64,000 nt of DNA from Flavobacterium sp. 9R. GTDB lineage: Bacteria; Bacteroidota; Bacteroidia; Flavobacteriales; Flavobacteriaceae. Within the stretch, counting starts at the first letter, position 1, and each line of letters begins with the position of its first letter. The notes beneath the pieces are model-generated. The model worked only from the letters and a program-made list of their open reading frames with translations. It made no database searches and was not told where the DNA came from. The DNA lies in contig NZ_LR733413.1 of the NCBI RefSeq assembly GCF_902506345.1, forward strand, positions 2,063,683 to 2,127,682, written 5' to 3'. Made by a program: the position numbers and the translations under genes. Of this stretch, positions 17,714-25,604 are shown one piece after another.

Positions 17714-18307
17714 ATGTCAGAATTTTGGATTTATTTTCAAATCGGTTTACGTCACGTTTTAGATATTCATGCTTATGACCATGTTTTATTTTTAATCGCT
17801 TTAGCAGTTCCTTATTCGTTTAACGATTGGAAGCGCATCTTGTTATTAGTTACCTTATTCACACTGGGGCATACTATGGCATTATTCCTATCTGTTTATG
17901 GTATTGTTGCCATAAAAGTAAATGTAGTCGAGTTGTTGATTCCTATTACGATTTTGATTACCGCTTTGTTTAATTTGTTTACCGCTGGGAAGTCCAGCAA
18001 AAAAGAGAGTATTAATTTGGTGTTTTTTATCACTTTGTTCTTTGGAATCATTCACGGTTTAGGATTCTCTAACTATTTCAAAACCATATTAGGCGGAACA
18101 GCCAATTCCAAATTATTACCGCTGTGCGAGTTCGCTTTAGGAATAGAAGCGGCACAAATTGCGGTAGTTTTTGTAGTTTTGGTACTGTCTTATATTGTAC
18201 AAACAGTATTTAGATTCTCCAAAAGAGATTGGACTTTGGTCATGTCTTCTTTTATAATCGGTGTAGTGCTTCCAATGATTATTGAAAGTGAATTTTGGTT
18301 ACGATAA
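17714..18307 (+). CDS. HupE/UreJ-like membrane protein
   Basis: 197 residues with six to seven transmembrane segments. Conserved His motifs of the family are present: IGLRHVLDIHAYDHVLFLIA near the N-terminus, TLGHTMALFLSVYG, and FGIIHGLGFSNYF in the middle. HupE/UreJ proteins are membrane proteins tied to nickel or cobalt supply in hydrogenase and urease loci, but no such genes are near, so the metal and purpose are unknown here. The stop is only 2 bp before the dCMP deaminase start, so it is the first gene of a three-gene operon with dCMP deaminase and the C-terminal protease. Confidence 0.8.
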   Translation: MSEFWIYFQIGLRHVLDIHAYDHVLFLIALAVPYSFNDWKRILLLVTLFTLGHTMALFLSVYGIVAIKVNVVELLIPITILITALFNLFTAGKSSKKESINLVFFITLFFGIIHGLGFSNYFKTILGGTANSKLLPLCEFALGIEAAQIAVVFVVLVLSYIVQTVFRFSKRDWTLVMSSFIIGVVLPMIIESEFWLR

Positions 18308-18309
18308 AA

Positions 18310-18741
18310 ATGAACGAAATAAAACTAAATAAATACGACAAAGCCTACTTGCGAATTGCGAGAGAATGGAGTTTGTTGTCGTATTGCAAACGCAAGCAAG
18401 TAGGAGCCATCATTGTAAAAGACCGAATGATTATTTCGGATGGTTACAATGGAACGCCTTCAGGATTTGATAATTGTTGCGAAGATGCCGAAGGATTGAC
18501 GCGTTGGGATGTATTGCACGCCGAAGCGAATGCTATTCTCAAAGTAGCTCGGTCGACACAATCTTGTGAAGGAGCCACCTTGTACATCACACTTTCTCCC
18601 TGCAAAGAATGCAGTAAGTTGATTCACCAATCCGGAATTAAGAGAGTGGTGTACCAAAACGGATATCGTGATGATTCTGGAATACAATTTTTAATCAAAG
18701 CAGGCGTTGAGGTAATTCACATTCCCAATTTAGACGACTAA
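18310..18741 (+). CDS. dCMP deaminase family protein
   Basis: 143 residues from the ATG at 18310. The ATG is preferred over the frame's upstream start at 18295, which would overlap the HupE gene. The zinc cytidine/deoxycytidylate deaminase signature is complete: HAEANAIL (His and catalytic Glu) at about residue 75 and PCKEC (two Cys) at about residue 101. The upstream GYNGTPSGFDNC and the double Cys CCEDAEG are typical of dCMP deaminases, which convert dCMP to dUMP for thymidylate synthesis. Translationally coupled to its neighbours: the CtpA-like gene starts on the next base after the stop. Confidence 0.9.
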   Translation: MNEIKLNKYDKAYLRIAREWSLLSYCKRKQVGAIIVKDRMIISDGYNGTPSGFDNCCEDAEGLTRWDVLHAEANAILKVARSTQSCEGATLYITLSPCKECSKLIHQSGIKRVVYQNGYRDDSGIQFLIKAGVEVIHIPNLDD

Positions 18742-20319
18742 ATGAAATTCGAAAACAAATATTTGCCCATACTTTTGAGTGCTACTTTAGCGCTTGGCGT
18801 AGGTATTGGCGGATGGTTGAATGTTTCGAGAGACCCTGGTTTGGTAGCTTCTAATGCTTCCAAATCAAAGTTGAATTCCTTGATTGATTTTATTAATAAT
18901 GAATATGTAGACGATGTCAATACAGATTCTATTGTGAATTTGACAGTAGATAATATTTTGGCAAAGTTAGACCCTCATTCTGTGTATATTCCGCCAAGCG
19001 TACAAACACAGGTTGCTGAGAGTATGAAAGGTGATTTTGTAGGTATTGGAATCAATTTTTACATGTACAAAGATACTGTTGCGGTCATAAAGCCTGTTGT
19101 TAATGGACCTTCGGCAAAAGCAGGAATACAAGCAGGTGATAGATTACTATACGCAGGAAAAACCAAATTATTCGGGCGCCATTTGCCTAGTGATAGTCTT
19201 TTTGCAAAACTAAAAGGTGCCGTTGGTTCTGATATAGAAGTGACCGTTTACCGAAAAACTACACGTCAGAAGCTGAAATTCAAAATAAAAAGAGCGGTAA
19301 TTCCACTGAAAAGTGTTGACGTGTCTTTGATGTTGAATCCTACGGTGGGTTATATCAAAATTAACCGTTTTTCTGAAACTACTTTTGCTGAATTTAATTC
19401 GGGATTGGCGCAGTTGAAAAAGCATGGTGCGCAAACCTTGGTCTTGGATTTGCGTGACAATGGTGGAGGTTATATGGAAGAAGCCATTGCGATAGCTGAC
19501 CATTTTTTAAAAGATAATGACTTGATTGTTTTTACCAAAAGTAAAAGTGGAACAATAGAAAAAACCTTCGCTACGGAAAAAGGGAATTTTGAATCGGGCA
19601 GATTATTCGTTTTAATCAACGAAAATAGTGCTTCTGCAAGTGAAATTCTGGCTGGAGCGATACAAGACAACGATAGAGGAACCATAGTCGGGCGTCGTTC
19701 TTTTGGTAAAGGACTGGTGCAACGCGAAATGGATTTTAAAGACGGTTCTGCCGTGCGTTTGACCGTGGCAAGGTACTATACTCCTTCAGGACGTTCTATT
19801 CAAAAGCCTTATGCTAAAGGCAATGCCGATTATTTTAAAGAATCGGAACATCGTTTTTTGAATGGCGAATTGTACCACAAAGACAGTATTAAGGTAGCTG
19901 ATACTTTGAAGTTCAAAACTAAAAAAGGGAAACTAGTCTATGGAGGCGGCGGAATCGTTCCTGATGTTTTTGTGCCAATTAGTTCCGAAAAAGGTGAGGA
20001 AAGTGCTTCTTTACTAGAACAATCGGGTATGGTGGGGCATTTTGTATTTGAAGAATTAGACCGAAATCGAAAAGCATTCAAAGGGTTAAGTTTTCAGGAG
20101 TTTCAGTCAAAATACAATTCTGATAACTATTTTGATTTGTTTCAAAAATATCTCGATAAAAATGGTTTGATATTACAATTAGAAAAGAGTAGGGGAGCAA
20201 TTAATCAGTATATAATTGCCGAATTTGCTAGACAGTTATATGGTGAAGACTATTTTTATCAAATTGTTTTAAAACAAGATGAAATGGTAAAAAAAGTCTT
20301 GTCTAAAAAAGGTCTTTAG
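18742..20319 (+). CDS. S41 family C-terminal processing peptidase (CtpA/Prc-like)
   Basis: 525 residues. The N-terminal hydrophobic segment (residues 8-26, ILLSATLALGVGIGGWLNV) is a signal anchor. A PDZ domain follows (GIGINFYMYKDTVAVIKPV, GIQAGDRLLYAG), then the S41 catalytic core: LDLRDNGGGYMEEAIAIAD, the Ser nucleophile in NENSASASEILAGAIQD and the Lys in RSFGKGLVQ, giving the Ser-Lys dyad. A roughly 130-residue C-terminal extension of unknown role follows. It should degrade or process envelope proteins in the periplasm, as Prc/CtpA does. It is the third gene of the operon with HupE and dCMP deaminase, and a family A repeat follows its stop. Confidence 0.93.
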   Translation: MKFENKYLPILLSATLALGVGIGGWLNVSRDPGLVASNASKSKLNSLIDFINNEYVDDVNTDSIVNLTVDNILAKLDPHSVYIPPSVQTQVAESMKGDFVGIGINFYMYKDTVAVIKPVVNGPSAKAGIQAGDRLLYAGKTKLFGRHLPSDSLFAKLKGAVGSDIEVTVYRKTTRQKLKFKIKRAVIPLKSVDVSLMLNPTVGYIKINRFSETTFAEFNSGLAQLKKHGAQTLVLDLRDNGGGYMEEAIAIADHFLKDNDLIVFTKSKSGTIEKTFATEKGNFESGRLFVLINENSASASEILAGAIQDNDRGTIVGRRSFGKGLVQREMDFKDGSAVRLTVARYYTPSGRSIQKPYAKGNADYFKESEHRFLNGELYHKDSIKVADTLKFKTKKGKLVYGGGGIVPDVFVPISSEKGEESASLLEQSGMVGHFVFEELDRNRKAFKGLSFQEFQSKYNSDNYFDLFQKYLDKNGLILQLEKSRGAINQYIIAEFARQLYGEDYFYQIVLKQDEMVKKVLSKKGL

Positions 20320-20346
20320 ATGTTATTAAAATAGCTATTTCTGGCT

Positions 20347-20413
20347 AGCCCTGATGGTAGTGGCATCCTTTGCTGCCGTGGTTCGGCGGGAAAGATATAA
20401 CGAACAGCAGGAG
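20347..20413 (+). repeat. Structured intergenic repeat family A, copy 3
   Basis: Same orientation as copy 1. Blocks AGCCCTGATGG, GGCATCC, an imperfect hairpin (GCTGCCG with CGGCGGG), then AAGATATAACGAACAGCAGGA. Starts 27 bp after the protease stop in a convergent gap with gldD. Confidence 0.7.
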
Positions 20414-20459
20414 GATTCGTAATTGAAAAATCTAATTGTTGTGCTCCAAAAAAAAAAAA

Positions 20460-21023
20460 TTACTTCCACTTTAAGGTTTCTATGATGTGCTGCATGTCAT
20501 TTTTGATGTAGCTAGCCGCTGGCATAATAGAGTCGAAATTGGGTTTTGCGTAGAAATATACAGAGGCCGTCACAAAATGGCGAGTGCTATCGGTGGCGTA
20601 AAACTGCGAATTGGTTGCCGCATTACCATCTACTTGATAAAACATACCGTAAACTTTTTTTTCAGGATTTAAATAGGGTTGTTCTATAATATCGTCGGCT
20701 TTTATTACGTGCTTAAAGGTTAGTTTTTGGGCATCGCGTAGCAATTGGTTGATATTGTTAGCTACGGGCTTGTAGGTCAAATAAATTGTTGCTTTCATTT
20801 TTGGGTAGGTAATGGTTAAGCTACAATCGTTTTTTCCTTTTATAATTGCTTTGTCATTTATTTCGAATGTAAATGGGCATTGGTTGCCGTAATCAACATA
20901 TCTTGCTTCTGGGTAATCCAATCGCAAGTAGCCTGCAGGTTTGGGTAAAACATCGTCTTTGCACCCTACGGCAGAAAATAAACCTATAGTGAGTACTATG
21001 AATAAACTAACTTTTTTTTTCAT
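20460..21023 (-). CDS. gldD: Gliding motility lipoprotein GldD
   Basis: 187 residues. Lipoprotein signal MKKKVSLFIVLTIGLFSAVGC with lipobox SAVGC. The mature part has the GldD pattern: PKPAGYLRLDYPEARYVDY, CPFTFEIND, KMKATIYLTYKPV and a C-terminal ASYIKNDMQHIIETLKWK. In F. johnsoniae GldD is needed for gliding and works with the type IX secretion/gliding machinery. Here it directly follows ssb with only 23 bp between. In F. johnsoniae gldE lies beside gldD in this neighbourhood, so its absence is notable (see findings). The gene is at the end of a mutY-ssb-gldD unit. Confidence 0.93.
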   Translation of the reverse strand: MKKKVSLFIVLTIGLFSAVGCKDDVLPKPAGYLRLDYPEARYVDYGNQCPFTFEINDKAIIKGKNDCSLTITYPKMKATIYLTYKPVANNINQLLRDAQKLTFKHVIKADDIIEQPYLNPEKKVYGMFYQVDGNAATNSQFYATDSTRHFVTASVYFYAKPNFDSIMPAASYIKNDMQHIIETLKWK

Positions 21024-21046
21024 TGTGTATTTGATTGCAATTTGCT

Positions 21047-21484
21047 TTAAAATGGCAAATCGTTTATTGGCAAACCGCCATTTGAGGCGTCAAAGTTAGT
21101 ATTTTTTGGTGATTCTTGAGTAGGATTGCTTTTGTTCTCATGGTCCTTTTTTGTGGTCAAAAAAGTAAATTCGGTTACCTGAATTTCAGTTGTTGATTTC
21201 ATAGTACCGTCTTCGGCTTGCCATTGTCTGGATTTAATGCGTCCTTCTACATATATTTTATCGCCTTTCGAGAGGTATTTTTCGCATATTTCGGCGGCTT
21301 TGTTTCTTACTACCAAATTGTGCCATTCGGTAGAAGTAATTTTTTCATTGGTCGATTTATTAATATATACTTCATTGGTTGCTAATTGAAAGCGGCCAAT
21401 GCAGTTGCCTCCTTCAAAATAATGCATCTTAATGTCGTCGCCAAGATGTCCTATCAGCATCACTTTATTTAATGTTCCGTTCAT
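21047..21484 (-). CDS. ssb: Single-stranded DNA-binding protein
   Basis: 145 residues. OB-fold domain at residues 1-105, starting MNGTLNKVMLIGHLGDDIKM, with EWHNLVVRNKAAEICEKYLS and GDKIYVEGRIKSRQW, followed by a short acidic/Asn-rich tail ending INDLPF, the conserved C-terminal tip (DLPF, as in DDIPF) that docks DNA-repair partners. Binds single-stranded DNA in replication and repair. It lies between mutY (upstream, 35 bp) and gldD (downstream). Confidence 0.95.
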   Translation of the reverse strand: MNGTLNKVMLIGHLGDDIKMHYFEGGNCIGRFQLATNEVYINKSTNEKITSTEWHNLVVRNKAAEICEKYLSKGDKIYVEGRIKSRQWQAEDGTMKSTTEIQVTEFTFLTTKKDHENKSNPTQESPKNTNFDASNGGLPINDLPF

Positions 21485-21519
21485 AGCTTAATGGTATTTC
21501 AATCAAAGATACATTTTTT

Positions 21520-22569
21520 TTAAAACTTTTTTGTAGCATCTTCTTCGATGAAATTATGTATCACTATTGGAAAAGGAAAGGTTCTCAATTGTTCGGGATT
21601 TACTCCGTCGGCCAATGTATTGTTTATGGTTACTTTCCAAAACTTGATATACAAATGCTGATGCGATAATTTATGAATCAAACTTATGGGATTCGCTTCT
21701 TGAATACTTACAACTGAATCCCCAAAATCTGCATCGCTTTTAATTAATGGCGCTATGGTTTCAAATCCCTCTTCTTGTGTGGTTTCAAATAATGGGAATT
21801 CATAAAGATTGTGCCAAATGCCTTTGTCTGTTCTTTGTTGTATTTTGGTATTGCCTTTTTTGTCTTGTAGTACTATATAATTAAAGTATCGTTTTCTGAT
21901 TTTTATTTTTTTTGATTTGAAAGGCAATTGTCCAACGAGTCCTTTTTGCAAGGCAACGCAACTAGAATTGAAAATACAATTTTCGCAATCTGGATTTTTA
22001 GGAGTGCAATGCATTGCTCCAAACTCCATAATGGCTTGATTGAAAAGTGCAGGCTGTTCTTTGGACAATAATTCGGCAGCCAAAGCAGTAAATTCTTTTT
22101 TGGTTTTTCCAGCGCTTATATCAGATTCGATTCCGAAGTAACGGGATACTACACGAAACACATTTCCATCTACTACAGGTACAGGTTCATTATAAGCAAA
22201 TGAAGCAATGGCGGCTGCAGTATATTCGCCAATACCTTTTAATTGAATAAGACCAGCATATGAGTTTGGAAAAACGCCGTCCAATTCATTTGCTATGTAT
22301 TGTGCGGTTTGATGTAAGTTACGAGCACGCGAATAATACCCTAATCCTTGCCAAAGTTTAAGCACTTGTTGTTCGTCTGCCCTTGCTAATTCTTTTACTG
22401 TAGGAAAAGATTCTAAAAACGCATAAAAATAAGGTGTTCCTTGCGCCACACGAGTCTGCTGAAGAATGATTTCTGAGAGCCAAATTGGGTAAGGATTTGT
22501 AGTATTTCGCCATGGTAAATCACGTTTATTTTGTAAATACCACTCAATTAGTAAGTTAGTAAAATTCAT
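21520..22569 (-). CDS. mutY: A/G-specific adenine glycosylase
   Basis: 349 residues. The HhH-GPD fold is visible: WLSEIILQQTRVAQGTPYFY, GLGYYSRARNLHQTAQYIAN, and LKGIGEYTAAAIASFAY-type helix-hairpin-helix with the catalytic Asp in VPVVDGNVFRV. Four Cys of the [4Fe-4S] cluster are in CTPKNPDCENCIFNSSC (C-x6-C-x2-C-x5-C). A C-terminal NUDIX-like domain (residues about 230-349) reads 8-oxoguanine. Removes adenine mispaired with 8-oxoG. Divergent from hup; first gene of the mutY-ssb-gldD unit. Confidence 0.95.
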   Translation of the reverse strand: MNFTNLLIEWYLQNKRDLPWRNTTNPYPIWLSEIILQQTRVAQGTPYFYAFLESFPTVKELARADEQQVLKLWQGLGYYSRARNLHQTAQYIANELDGVFPNSYAGLIQLKGIGEYTAAAIASFAYNEPVPVVDGNVFRVVSRYFGIESDISAGKTKKEFTALAAELLSKEQPALFNQAIMEFGAMHCTPKNPDCENCIFNSSCVALQKGLVGQLPFKSKKIKIRKRYFNYIVLQDKKGNTKIQQRTDKGIWHNLYEFPLFETTQEEGFETIAPLIKSDADFGDSVVSIQEANPISLIHKLSHQHLYIKFWKVTINNTLADGVNPEQLRTFPFPIVIHNFIEEDATKKF

Positions 22570-22628
22570 TTATTAATTATATGTAAGCAAAAGTAAAAGT
22601 TTATGTAATTAAATTTTAACGAATTAGG

Positions 22629-22660
22629 TTGATTTATTGTTTTTTAAATTCGTATATTTG
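22629..22660 (+). promoter_or_regulatory. Bacteroidota-type promoter for hup
   Basis: TTG at 22629-22631 and TATATTTG (TAnnTTTG) at 22653-22660 with a 21-nt spacer, followed by GCAACC-like start region. Transcription should start near 22666, some 38 nt before the hup ATG. Confidence 0.7.
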
Positions 22661-22703
22661 CAACCTCAAAAAAAATAGTACAACATATTAAAAAGGAAAG
22701 AAA

Positions 22704-22994
22704 ATGACGAAAGCAGATATCGTAGCGAAGATTTCAGAAAAATTAGGTCTTGAAAAAGGAGATGTTCAAGCAACAGTTGAGACTTTTATGAATGAAGTTA
22801 AAACTTCATTAGAAACTGGAGACAATGTGTATCTAAGAGGTTTCGGAAGCTTTATCGTTAAAACTAGAGCTGAAAAAACAGGAAGAAATATTTCTAAAAA
22901 TACCACTATTAAAATTCCAGCTCACAACATTCCAGCTTTTAAACCAGCTAAGGTGTTTGTAGAAGGTGTGAAAACAAATAACGAAGCAAAATAA
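22704..22994 (+). CDS. hup: HU/IHF family DNA-binding protein
   Basis: 96 residues. Nucleoid protein that bends DNA. The family signature is clear: GDNVYLRGFGSFIVKTRAEK, then TGRNISKNTTIKIPAHNIPAFKPAK, with the DNA-binding arm rich in Arg, Lys and Pro. The N-terminal dimerisation helices run from residue 3 to 40. Strong promoter 44 bp upstream, and a 30-residue basic protein gene 30 bp downstream on the same transcript. Confidence 0.95.
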   Translation: MTKADIVAKISEKLGLEKGDVQATVETFMNEVKTSLETGDNVYLRGFGSFIVKTRAEKTGRNISKNTTIKIPAHNIPAFKPAKVFVEGVKTNNEAK

Positions 22995-23024
22995 TCTATT
23001 AATTAATCATAAAATCTTCAGGAT

Positions 23025-23117
23025 ATGCCAAGTGGTAAAAAAAGAAAGAGACATAAGGTAGCGACGCACAAACGTAAAAAAAGAGCGAGAGCTAACCGTC
23101 ATAAAAAGAAAAAGTAG
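23025..23117 (+). CDS. 30-residue highly basic protein, possible small ribosomal protein
   Basis: Thirty codons: MPSGKKRKRHKVATHKRKKR then ARANRHKKKK. More than half the residues are Lys, Arg or His. I recall an almost identical mini-protein between hup and the ribonuclease G gene across Bacteroidota. The composition and length resemble the COX24/AURKAIP1-type bS22 ribosomal protein, so a ribosome-bound role is likely but not shown here. A Rho-independent terminator overlaps its stop codon. It is transcribed from the hup promoter. Confidence 0.75.
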   Translation: MPSGKKRKRHKVATHKRKKRARANRHKKKK

Positions 23118-23135
23118 TTTTAAACTACTTTTTTC
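23109..23135 (+). terminator. Terminator overlapping the stop codon of the small basic protein
   Basis: Palindrome AAAAGTAGTTT then AAACTACTTTT with a 1-nt centre, followed by TTTC. The left arm includes the TAG stop at 23115-23117. Confidence 0.75.
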
Positions 23136-23159
23136 TTTTTAAAAGTTCATTGAAATTTG

Positions 23160-23350
23160 AATTTCAGACATTAGATTTCAGACTTCAGATTGCAGCTTAA
23201 ACTGCATACTGCTCTCTGAAAACTGCCGACTGAAACTTCATCCGGGTCAAACCTGTTAAATATTGTTTAATCCATCCTTACAATTCAGTTATGAGTTATA
23301 AGTTATGAGTTATGAGTTGTAAAACTGAAAACTGAAAGCCGAAACTGAAA
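23160..23350. repeat. Low-complexity intergenic region with short degenerate repeats
   Basis: The 253-bp gap between the small basic protein and rng holds no gene. It contains repeated TTTCAGA and ACTGAAAACTG-like words and, at 23286-23322, a run of about four tandem copies of AGTTATGAGTT with small changes. Likely slippage-prone filler; no regulatory meaning can be assigned. Confidence 0.55.
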
Positions 23351-23370
23351 ACTTTAACGTATGGATAAAA

Positions 23371-24924
23371 ATGTACAGCGTGAATAAAGAACTAATTATT
23401 CGTTCTAGTTCAGAAGCCGTAGATTTTGCCTTATTAAAAGATGGAAAACTAATTGAATTACACAAAGAACAAGAAACTAGCAACTTTCAAGTAGGTGATA
23501 TTTTTATTGCCAAAATAAGAAAACCAGTTGCAGGCTTAAATGCTGCTTTTGTAAATGTAGGCTATGAAAAAGATGCCTTTTTGCATTATCATGACTTAGG
23601 TCCTAATCTTGCTTCTCAATTGAAATTCATAAAACTTGTAAGCGCAGGTAAAATAAAAGATTTCTCCCTAAAAAACTTTCAGTTTGAAAAAGAGATTGAT
23701 AAAGACGGCACCATTACTGATGTTTTGAATGCCAATCAATCCGTATTAGTACAAGTAGTAAAAGAGCCTATATCTACCAAAGGACCAAGAATTAGTGCAG
23801 AACTATCCTTGGCTGGACGTTTTATAGTGCTTGTTCCTTTTTCTGATCGCGTTTCTATTTCTCAAAAAATAGAAGACAAAAAAGAAAAAGATCGATTAAA
23901 AAAACTTGTACAATCCATCAAACCAAAAGGCTTTGGCGTTATTGTTCGTACAGTAGCCGAAGGCAAAAATACAGCCGAATTAGAAAAAGATTTGCATAAC
24001 CTGCTTAGCAGATGGAATGCAATGTGTAAGAAATTACCAACTGCTCATCATCCGTCAAAAGTATTAGGTGAGCTCAATAGAGCCTCTTCAATTCTTCGAG
24101 ACGTGTTTAATGATACCTTTAGTGGTATTCAAATAGATGATGAAGAGTTGTACCAACAAACAAAGGATTACTTGCAAGAAATTGCACCATCCAAACAATC
24201 AATCGTAAAGTTTTATCAATCGAAAGACACACCAATCTTCGAGAAATATAACATAGAGAGACAAATCAAAACATCTTTCGGGAAAACGGTTTCCATGAGT
24301 AAAGGTGCCTATTTGATAATAGAACATACTGAAGCACTTCACGTTATAGACGTAAATAGCGGTAATCGTTCGAATAAGGCTACCAATCAAGAAGACACCG
24401 CAATGGAAGTAAATATGATAGCCGCTGCCGAAATCGCAAGACAATTGCGTTTGAGAGATATGGGCGGAATCATAGTTGTTGATTTTATTGATATGGCTAA
24501 TCCCGATAATCGTAAAGTCTTATTCGACTTCTTAAGAGAAGAGATGAGCGATGATAAAGCTAAACACAAGATCTTGCCTCCTAGTAAATTTGGATTAGTT
24601 CAAATTACTAGACAAAGAGTAAGACCAGAAGTCAATATCAAAACTAGAGAAGAAGATCCAAACAATGAAAATGGCGAAATTGAAGCGCCAATTCAAATCA
24701 TTGATAAAATCGCTCTCGACCTTGAAAGACATCTAAAAAACCACAAAAAAGTAGTACTCAATGTACATCCCTTTGTGGCTGCATACCTCAGTAAAGGTTT
24801 TCCATCATTGCGTTCAAGATGGTTTTTTGAACACAAAAAGTGGGTGAAAATTATACCACGTGACGCTTACACGTACCTAGAATACCATTTCTATGACAAA
24901 AAAGGAAATGTTATTACAGACTAA
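23371..24924 (+). CDS. rng: Ribonuclease E/G family protein (RNase G type)
   Basis: 517 residues, the length of RNase G. N-terminal MYSVNKELIIRSSSEAVDFA; the start could also be the GTG three codons later, which gives the usual NKELI beginning. The S1/5'-sensor part includes VGDIFIAKIRKPVAGLNAAF and the motif KGPRISAELSLAGR; the DNase I-like catalytic part has HVIDVNSGNRSNK and GGIIVVDFIDM with the Asp metal ligands. A Cys pair for the zinc link is not obvious. It acts in rRNA and mRNA processing in the cytoplasm. A strong terminator follows. Confidence 0.93.
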   Translation: MYSVNKELIIRSSSEAVDFALLKDGKLIELHKEQETSNFQVGDIFIAKIRKPVAGLNAAFVNVGYEKDAFLHYHDLGPNLASQLKFIKLVSAGKIKDFSLKNFQFEKEIDKDGTITDVLNANQSVLVQVVKEPISTKGPRISAELSLAGRFIVLVPFSDRVSISQKIEDKKEKDRLKKLVQSIKPKGFGVIVRTVAEGKNTAELEKDLHNLLSRWNAMCKKLPTAHHPSKVLGELNRASSILRDVFNDTFSGIQIDDEELYQQTKDYLQEIAPSKQSIVKFYQSKDTPIFEKYNIERQIKTSFGKTVSMSKGAYLIIEHTEALHVIDVNSGNRSNKATNQEDTAMEVNMIAAAEIARQLRLRDMGGIIVVDFIDMANPDNRKVLFDFLREEMSDDKAKHKILPPSKFGLVQITRQRVRPEVNIKTREEDPNNENGEIEAPIQIIDKIALDLERHLKNHKKVVLNVHPFVAAYLSKGFPSLRSRWFFEHKKWVKIIPRDAYTYLEYHFYDKKGNVITD

Positions 24925-24934
24925 AACAAACAAA

Positions 24935-24966
24935 ACCGTTATTCGAAAGAGTAGCGGTTTTTTTGT
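24935..24966 (+). terminator. Rho-independent terminator after rng
   Basis: 10-bp stem (24935-24944 with 24949-24958, two G-U pairs) closed by a GAAA tetraloop, then seven T. Confidence 0.85.
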
Positions 24967-24980
24967 GTCTTATTTTTAGG

Positions 24981-25061
24981 AGCTATTTCCAGCTATCCGT
25001 TACAATCTTATATGCCGAACACCGGCACATAAGGATTTTCACTACTATCTGGGCTAGGGCT
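24981..25061 (-). repeat. Structured intergenic repeat family A, copy 4 (degenerate)
   Basis: Reverse orientation. AGCTATTTCCAGCTATCCGT, then hairpin TTATATGCCG/CGGCACATAA with loop AACAC, then AAGGATTTTC and GGGCTAGGGCT. Less like the other copies, but the same order of blocks and the same hairpin place are kept. Convergent gap between rng and tadA. Confidence 0.6.
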
Positions 25062-25074
25062 TTAAGGAGTTCAA

Positions 25075-25518
25075 TTACTTTCTTTTCTCTGCAAAAAATC
25101 GCTTCATCAAATCGGCTGCTTCTTCTGCTAAAACACCTCTGACTACAGTAGTTTTGGGATGCAATTGAGTACCCATTTTTTCATACCCACGGTGCGTATC
25201 ACTAGCCCCAAAAACAATTTTAGCAATTTGACTCCAATACAAAGCCCCTGCGCACATTTGGCAAGGTTCTAAAGTCACATACAAAGTACAATCTTTTAAA
25301 TATTTTCCGCCCAAGAAATTGGCAGCTGCAGTTATAGCTTGCATTTCGGCGTGGGCCGTAACATCGTTGAGTAATTCGGTCAAATTATGGGTGCGAGCAA
25401 TGACTTTGTCGGCCACAACAATAACGGCTCCCACAGGAATTTCACCTTTGTCAAAAGCCATTTCAGCTTCTTGCAAAGCTTTTTTCATAAAATATTCGTC
25501 GGTGAAAGGATCTATCAT
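25075..25518 (-). CDS. tadA: tRNA-specific adenosine deaminase
   Basis: 147 residues. Converts adenosine 34 of tRNA-Arg(ACG) to inosine. Zinc deaminase motifs: HAEMQAI (His and catalytic Glu) at residue about 58 and PCQMCAGAL at about 87, with the TadA-type context VTLEPCQMCAGALYWSQI and a C-terminal helix ADLMKRFFAEKR. Length is typical. Divergent from dxs; the gap holds a short hairpin CCCGC/GCGGG at 25529-25542. Confidence 0.93.
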   Translation of the reverse strand: MIDPFTDEYFMKKALQEAEMAFDKGEIPVGAVIVVADKVIARTHNLTELLNDVTAHAEMQAITAAANFLGGKYLKDCTLYVTLEPCQMCAGALYWSQIAKIVFGASDTHRGYEKMGTQLHPKTTVVRGVLAEEAADLMKRFFAEKRK

Positions 25519-25604
25519 AGCCGCCTAACCCGCCATAGCGGGAATAATTAAGTGAATCGCAAAAATATAAAAAACAAAACCGTAAATTCGCTTTTTGATT
25601 ATAA

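Noticed and set aside
23286..23322. Tandem AGTTATGAGTT units as a CRISPR array
   Set aside because: Units are directly adjacent, about 11 bp and imperfect, with no spacers; no cas genes in the window.
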